From Chloroflexota bacterium (GTDB lineage Bacteria > Chloroflexota > Limnocylindria > Limnocylindrales > CSP1-4), in assembly GCA_016191395.1 (NCBI GenBank), contig JACPOS010000013.1:1-64000 (forward strand): DNA of 64,000 nucleotides, read 5' to 3'. The notes under the pieces are model-generated. The model worked only from the letters and a program-made list of their open reading frames with translations. It had not been told where the DNA came from and ran no database searches. Shown here piece after piece: positions 59,867-64,000 of this stretch. A program made the translations under genes and the position numbers. Numbering within the stretch: the first letter of the stretch is position 1; the number at the start of each line of letters is the position of its first letter.

Positions 59867-60511
59867 TCAGCGGGCCAGCATTGCCCCGAGCTGGCCCAGG
59901 ATCCGGGCCGTGGCGCCCCAGACGCGGTGCCCGTCGACCGGGAACGCGCCGAAGCGCAGCGGGAACTCGGCCTTCGAGGTCCGCACGGTCGTCTCGACGA
60001 TCTCGATGGGCGCGCCAGGAAGGAAGGCAGCGACGGGTGCCCACACGACCTCGGCCACCTCGTCCTGGGCCGCGACGACGTGCGGGCGCCGGGCCGCGAT
60101 CGCGAGGACCGGCGTGACGCGATAGCCCGAGACCGGGATCCAGAACTGCTCCAGCTCGCGCACCACCCTGACCTCTGCCGCCACTGCGTCCAGGCCCACC
60201 TCCTCGAAGGCCTCCCGCAGCGCCGTGCCGGCCGGGCCGTCGTCCTCCGGCTCGGCGCGGCCACCGGGCAGCGCCATCTGGCCCGAGTGATGGCCTCCGC
60301 GATCCACCCGGCGGATCAGCAGGACGTCAGCCTCCGCCGCGGGGTCGTCGCTCGCCGACGGCGCGATCAGCACGAGGACGGCCGACGCGATGGCCGATTC
60401 CGGGCCGTACGGCCAGTCGGGGGCGCGCCGCTCGCCCGTGTCGAGGCGTACCGGCAGCAGGGCCTCCGGCGGCTCGGGCAGGTCCTCCGGCAGGGACCCG
60501 AGCCGGGCCAC
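59867..60511 (-). CDS. Nudix hydrolase, CoA pyrophosphatase-like (214 aa)
   Basis: The Nudix box is GGRAEPEDDGPAGTALREAFEEVGLD, preceded by the CoA-diphosphatase-type signature HHSGQMALPGG (family LLTxRS...HxGQVSFPGG). It would hydrolyse CoA or a related nucleoside diphosphate derivative. The start is GTG 60511, 14 bases after the clpB stop, so it is probably in the clpB transcript. The C-terminus has VWGATARILGQLGAML, also typical for the subfamily. Confidence 0.88.
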   Translation of the reverse strand: MARLGSLPEDLPEPPEALLPVRLDTGERRAPDWPYGPESAIASAVLVLIAPSASDDPAAEADVLLIRRVDRGGHHSGQMALPGGRAEPEDDGPAGTALREAFEEVGLDAVAAEVRVVRELEQFWIPVSGYRVTPVLAIAARRPHVVAAQDEVAEVVWAPVAAFLPGAPIEIVETTVRTSKAEFPLRFGAFPVDGHRVWGATARILGQLGAMLAR

Positions 60512-60525
60512 CGCGTCGGCGTATC

Positions 60526-63231
<2,706 letters not shown>

Positions 63232-63257
63232 GGTTCGGGTCTCTCGGTTGCGGCGGG

Positions 63258-64000
63258 TCAAGCCCGCGGGTCGGGTTGGTCGATGAGGTCGGCGAGGGCC
63301 GTTGCCGCAGCCTTCGCCTCGTCGGTCAGATCGGTGGGGAGCACGACGCGGACCCGGACGAGCAGGTCGCCCGTGCCCTCGCCCTTGAAGCGCGGCATGC
63401 CCTGGCCCTTGAGCCGGAACGCGCGCCCGTTCTGGGTGCCGTGGGGCACCTTGAGGAGCACGCGGCCCTTGAGGGTGGAGACGGGAATCTCGCTCCCGAG
63501 CAGGGCCTCGCGCAGGGTGATGGGCACCTCACGCTCCAGGTCGTCGGCGCGGCGCGTGAAGACCGAGTGGGGCTTGAGCTTGGTGACCACGACGAGGTCG
63601 CGCCCGCCCGGTCCCTTCCCGGTCAGCTTGATCCGGCTGCCGGTCCCCGCGCCGCGCGGGATGGTCACCTCCAGCCTGCGGCCGTCGAGCTCCACGATCC
63701 GGCTCGTCCCGTGGAAGGACTCCTCCAGCGAGATCTCGGCGGTCACCTCGATCGGCGGCTGGGCCGCGGCGCCATGGATGCGCGATCGAGCTCCCGCCGT
63801 CCCGCCGGCTGCGGAGGCGGACCCGCCGCCGGACATGCCCATTCGGGCGAGCAGCTCGTCGATCGACTCGCCACCGGACGCCCCGGCGAACCGCTCGGGC
63901 TCGCCGGAGGCGGCGCCTTCATCGCCGAACATCATGTGGAAGAAGTCGGAGAAGGCGGCGCCACCCCCCGTGCCCCCTGCGGACCGGAACTCGAACCGGA
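63258..64000 (-). CDS. DnaJ/CbpA-type co-chaperone, cut by the right window edge
   Basis: The visible C-terminal 247 residues run from a Gly/Phe-rich linker ([15 protein letters not shown]) to the end. They contain the two substrate-binding beta domains: [41 protein letters not shown], and [32 protein letters not shown] (read in parts). No CxxCxGxG zinc finger is present, so this is a type II (CbpA/DnaJ-B) protein. The J domain lies beyond the edge. It precedes clpB directly, forming a heat-shock chaperone pair. Confidence 0.9.
   Translation of the reverse strand, partial: RFEFRSAGGTGGGAAFSDFFHMMFGDEGAASGEPERFAGASGGESIDELLARMGMSGGGSASAAGGTAGARSRIHGAAAQPPIEVTAEISLEESFHGTSRIVELDGRRLEVTIPRGAGTGSRIKLTGKGPGGRDLVVVTKLKPHSVFTRRADDLEREVPITLREALLGSEIPVSTLKGRVLLKVPHGTQNGRAFRLKGQGMPRFKGEGTGDLLVRVRVVLPTDLTDEAKAAATALADLIDQPDPRA

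Overview
The window is one densely coded, very GC-rich bacterial chromosome segment around a replication origin. The likely source is a monoderm-type lineage, and I favour Chloroflexota (Limnocylindria-like) over Actinobacteriota. Reasons: YidC carries a lipoprotein signal and is paired with Jag; no outer-membrane genes are seen; an inositol-lipid operon and several GT-C glycosyltransferases are present. This placement is inference and needs a marker-gene tree.

Layout. 1-1.7 kb is accessory: a gene cut by the left edge, an XRE-type regulator and about 550 bp without a convincing gene. 1.7-3.7 kb is an ABC exporter pair. 3.7-7.0 kb (minus) is the origin-side operon rpmH-rnpA-yidD-yidC-jag. 7.4-11.9 kb (plus) is dnaA, a DnaA-box-rich intergenic region that looks like oriC, then dnaN, recF and a DUF721 gene. 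12.1-15.7 kb holds a membrane-anchored degenerate PP2C/beta-propeller protein, a rhomboid protease and a bifunctional-nuclease family protein. 15.8-25 kb is a surface-glycosylation block: a GT2 polyprenyl-phosphate sugar synthase, two polytopic GT-C-like proteins and a 1785-residue double GT-C protein with a beta-propeller inserted in its second module. 25-31.5 kb (minus) is a tightly overlapping operon: ArsR regulator, CDP-alcohol phosphatidyltransferase, inositol-3-phosphate synthase, two LpxL/PatA-like acyltransferases, a PHP phosphoesterase and a PimA-like GT4. It reads as a phosphatidylinositol-mannoside-type pathway. A divergent MFS exporter shares its regulatory region. 33.2-33.9 kb is a sortase-fold protein with Ser in place of the catalytic Cys.

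34.0-49.1 kb (minus) is a complex I operon, nuoA-B-C-D-H-(I/E hybrid)-F-(fusion)-J-K-L-M-N. Its membrane arm is complete. Its electron-input arm is rebuilt: no ordinary NuoE or NuoG, a NuoF that has lost NADH/FMN-loop acids and one [4Fe-4S] cysteine, a NuoI/NuoE hybrid with one cluster motif, and a [2Fe-2S]+GltD-like flavoprotein+polyferredoxin fusion in the NuoG position. A NDUFAF7/MidA-type methyltransferase gene follows just upstream on the same strand.

49.6-64 kb is housekeeping: a MidA-type methyltransferase, an unknown protein, folK, an unknown protein, an S51 peptidase, glpX, purH with altered active-site residues, a small membrane protein, a cupin, dhaL-dhaK, a lipoprotein, a Nudix hydrolase, clpB and a dnaJ/cbpA-type gene cut by the right edge.

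Genome habits seen repeatedly: 4-base ATGA/GTGA gene overlaps, convergent genes sharing a CTAG as both stop codons, and extended -10 promoters (TG-N-TAnnnT), some placed so that the transcript should be leaderless. No tRNA, rRNA or CRISPR array was seen.
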